From: Faecalimonas sp.
GTDB lineage: Bacteria; Bacillota; Clostridia; Lachnospirales; Lachnospiraceae
Direction: 5' to 3'
Length of the DNA: 15,284 bases
NCBI GenBank assembly: GCA_020024645.1
Contig: JAHHTN010000048.1
Location: 1 to 15,284, forward strand
Below are positions 13,879-15,284 of the stretch, one piece after another. The first letter of the stretch is position 1. Each line of letters starts with the position of its first letter. The notes below the pieces were generated by a model that was not told the origin of the DNA, did no database searches, and worked only from the letters and a program-made list of their open reading frames with translations. Made by a program: the position numbers and the translations under genes.

Positions 13879-15284
13879 AAAGAGCAAAGCAGGAAATTAA
13901 AGATACAATTTCTGCGTATTTATTAAAAAATGAATATGGAGAATATATTATTCCATCATTGAGACAAAGACCAATATTTCTTATTGGTGCTCCTGGAATT
14001 GGAAAGACACAGATTATGGAACAGGTTGCTAAAGAGTGTGGAATTGGTATTGTATCTTATACGATTACACATCATACGAGACAAAGTGCAATTGGATTAC
14101 CGTTTATTTCTAAGCATGTTTATGGAGAAAAGGAATATTCGGTTACGGAATATACTATGAGTGAAATTGTGGCATCAGTATATGACAAAATAGAAAAAAC
14201 AGGGTTAAAAGAAGGCATATTATTTGTAGATGAAATTAATTGTGTTTCTGAAACTTTAGCACCAGCTATGTTGCAATTTTTGCAATATAAGTGTTTTGGG
14301 AATCATCGTATTCCTGAAGGGTGGATTATTGTAACAGCAGGAAATCCGCCTGAATATAACAAATCAGTAAGAGAATTTGATGTGGTTACAATGGATAGAG
14401 TAAAGAAAATAGAAGTACAACCAGATTTTTCTGTTTGGAAAGAATATGCATATAAATCTAATATTCATGGTGCAATTATTTCTTATTTAGTGGCAAAACC
14501 ATCTTATTTCTATCAAATGGAAATGACGGTAGACGGAATGCTTTTTTCTACACCTAGAGGGTGGGAAGATTTATCAAATATACTTTATGTATATGAGAAA
14601 CAGGAAAAAGAGTTAGATTGGGAAGTAGTAATTCAGTATATTCAGTATCCTAAAATTGCAAAAGATTTTGCGAATTATTTAGAACTCTATCATAAATATC
14701 ATACAGATTATCGTATGCATGAAGTGTTAGAAGGTGAGTTTGATGAGCGTGTGAAAAAGAAATTAAACCATGCGTCATTTGACGAACGTTTAAGTATAGT
14801 CGGTCTTTTGTTAGCAAAACTGACAGAGCAATTTCGCCAAATCTATCGAAAGGAAAGAGAAGTGGAGTCTCTTTTTAAATGCTTAAAAACATATAAAAGT
14901 AATTTAGAATTTGGGAAAGATGCAATATCTTGTTTAGAAGAAGTAAGAGAACAAATGATAGAAACTCTAGAATATAAGAAAAAAGCCGAGTTATTAAGTA
15001 GGGAAGAAAAATATTCATTTTCGCGTACCATTCAAACATTAGAATCTTACTTGATGATGTTAAAGAGAAAAAATTTATATGAAAAGAAAGCAGGCTTCGA
15101 AAAAATACGTTCTCTTTTTGCAAAAGAAAAAGAAAGTTATACAAATTTGGAAAAAATTGTTGGGGAAATGCTAGAAAATGCTTTCGATTTCATGGAAATC
15201 ATGTTTGGAACAAGTCAAGAAATGGTGGCTTTTGTGACGGAATTAAATGCCAATTTTTATAGTGTATGGTTTTTACAGGAATAT
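13869..15284 (+). CDS. MoxR-type AAA+ ATPase (3' end beyond window)
   Basis: The frame stays open from the ATG at 13869 to the window edge, giving at least 472 residues; the C-terminus is missing. The AAA+ core occupies about residues 10-240: Walker A GAPGIGKT (40-47), Walker B ILFVDEIN (117-124), a sensor 1 Asn in TAGNPPEYN (N159), a probable arginine finger (R177 in MDRVKK) and a sensor 2 motif STPRGWEDLS (227-236). The arrangement matches MoxR-family ATPases, which form ring-shaped chaperones that remodel proteins or insert metals. A long charged, coiled-coil-prone helical region follows (about 245 to the end), larger than in minimal MoxR proteins. The start overlaps the vWA gene by 10 bases in another frame, so the two are very likely translated together and act as a pair. 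The target is unknown. Confidence 0.9.
   Translation, partial: MDIKRAKQEIKDTISAYLLKNEYGEYIIPSLRQRPIFLIGAPGIGKTQIMEQVAKECGIGIVSYTITHHTRQSAIGLPFISKHVYGEKEYSVTEYTMSEIVASVYDKIEKTGLKEGILFVDEINCVSETLAPAMLQFLQYKCFGNHRIPEGWIIVTAGNPPEYNKSVREFDVVTMDRVKKIEVQPDFSVWKEYAYKSNIHGAIISYLVAKPSYFYQMEMTVDGMLFSTPRGWEDLSNILYVYEKQEKELDWEVVIQYIQYPKIAKDFANYLELYHKYHTDYRMHEVLEGEFDERVKKKLNHASFDERLSIVGLLLAKLTEQFRQIYRKEREVESLFKCLKTYKSNLEFGKDAISCLEEVREQMIETLEYKKKAELLSREEKYSFSRTIQTLESYLMMLKRKNLYEKKAGFEKIRSLFAKEKESYTNLEKIVGEMLENAFDFMEIMFGTSQEMVAFVTELNANFYSVWFLQEY

Noticed and set aside
1..15284. CRISPR arrays, tRNA genes, insertion sequences
   Set aside because: No regularly spaced repeats, tRNA-like cloverleaf or transposase-like coding sequence was found on either strand.

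Overview
The window is A+T-rich bacterial DNA with strong AGGAGG-type ribosome binding sites, a T-box leader and an LPXTG-like wall-anchored glycosidase. This points to a low-GC Gram-positive, most likely an anaerobic gut-type clostridium (Lachnospiraceae or a close relative). The species cannot be fixed from the sequence alone. Every supported gene lies on the + strand. I found no tRNA or rRNA gene, insertion sequence or CRISPR array.

Layout. (1) 99-521: a small membrane-anchored protein that looks like a DUF5301 member. (2) 584-4462: the phenylalanyl-tRNA synthetase operon pheS-pheT. It has its own promoter, a tRNA-responsive T-box leader with a terminator before pheS, and a terminator after pheT. 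(3) 4491-10321: a single-gene unit for a very large secreted protein of 1862 residues. It carries a GH84 N-acetylglucosaminidase/hyaluronidase catalytic domain, several discoidin/CBM32-like modules, seven FIVAR-type repeats and a C-terminal wall anchor. Its 155-base leader holds a sequence closely matching the ribonucleic antiterminator (RAT) targets of BglG/SacY/LicT proteins, overlapping the 5' arm of a long intrinsic terminator. (4) 10343-11481: queA for tRNA queuosine synthesis, apparently alone, with a terminator that starts inside its last codons. (5) 11498 to the window end: a tightly packed cassette of an LRR_5 protein, a vWA protein with a degenerate metallopeptidase-like N-terminus, and a MoxR-type AAA+ ATPase that runs off the edge.

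How the parts work. Blocks 2 and 4 are housekeeping translation and tRNA-modification functions. Block 3 is an accessory trait: cutting terminal N-acetylhexosamine from host glycans at the cell surface, probably switched on only when a phosphotransferase-linked antiterminator permits read-through. Block 5 resembles the MoxR/vWA chaperone pairs (RavA-ViaA, NorQ-NorD) with an added LRR protein that could serve as target or adaptor; its function is unknown.

The two most interesting items are the RAT/terminator switch on the GH84 gene and the LRR-vWA-MoxR cassette with a vWA partner that has lost the metallopeptidase glutamate.
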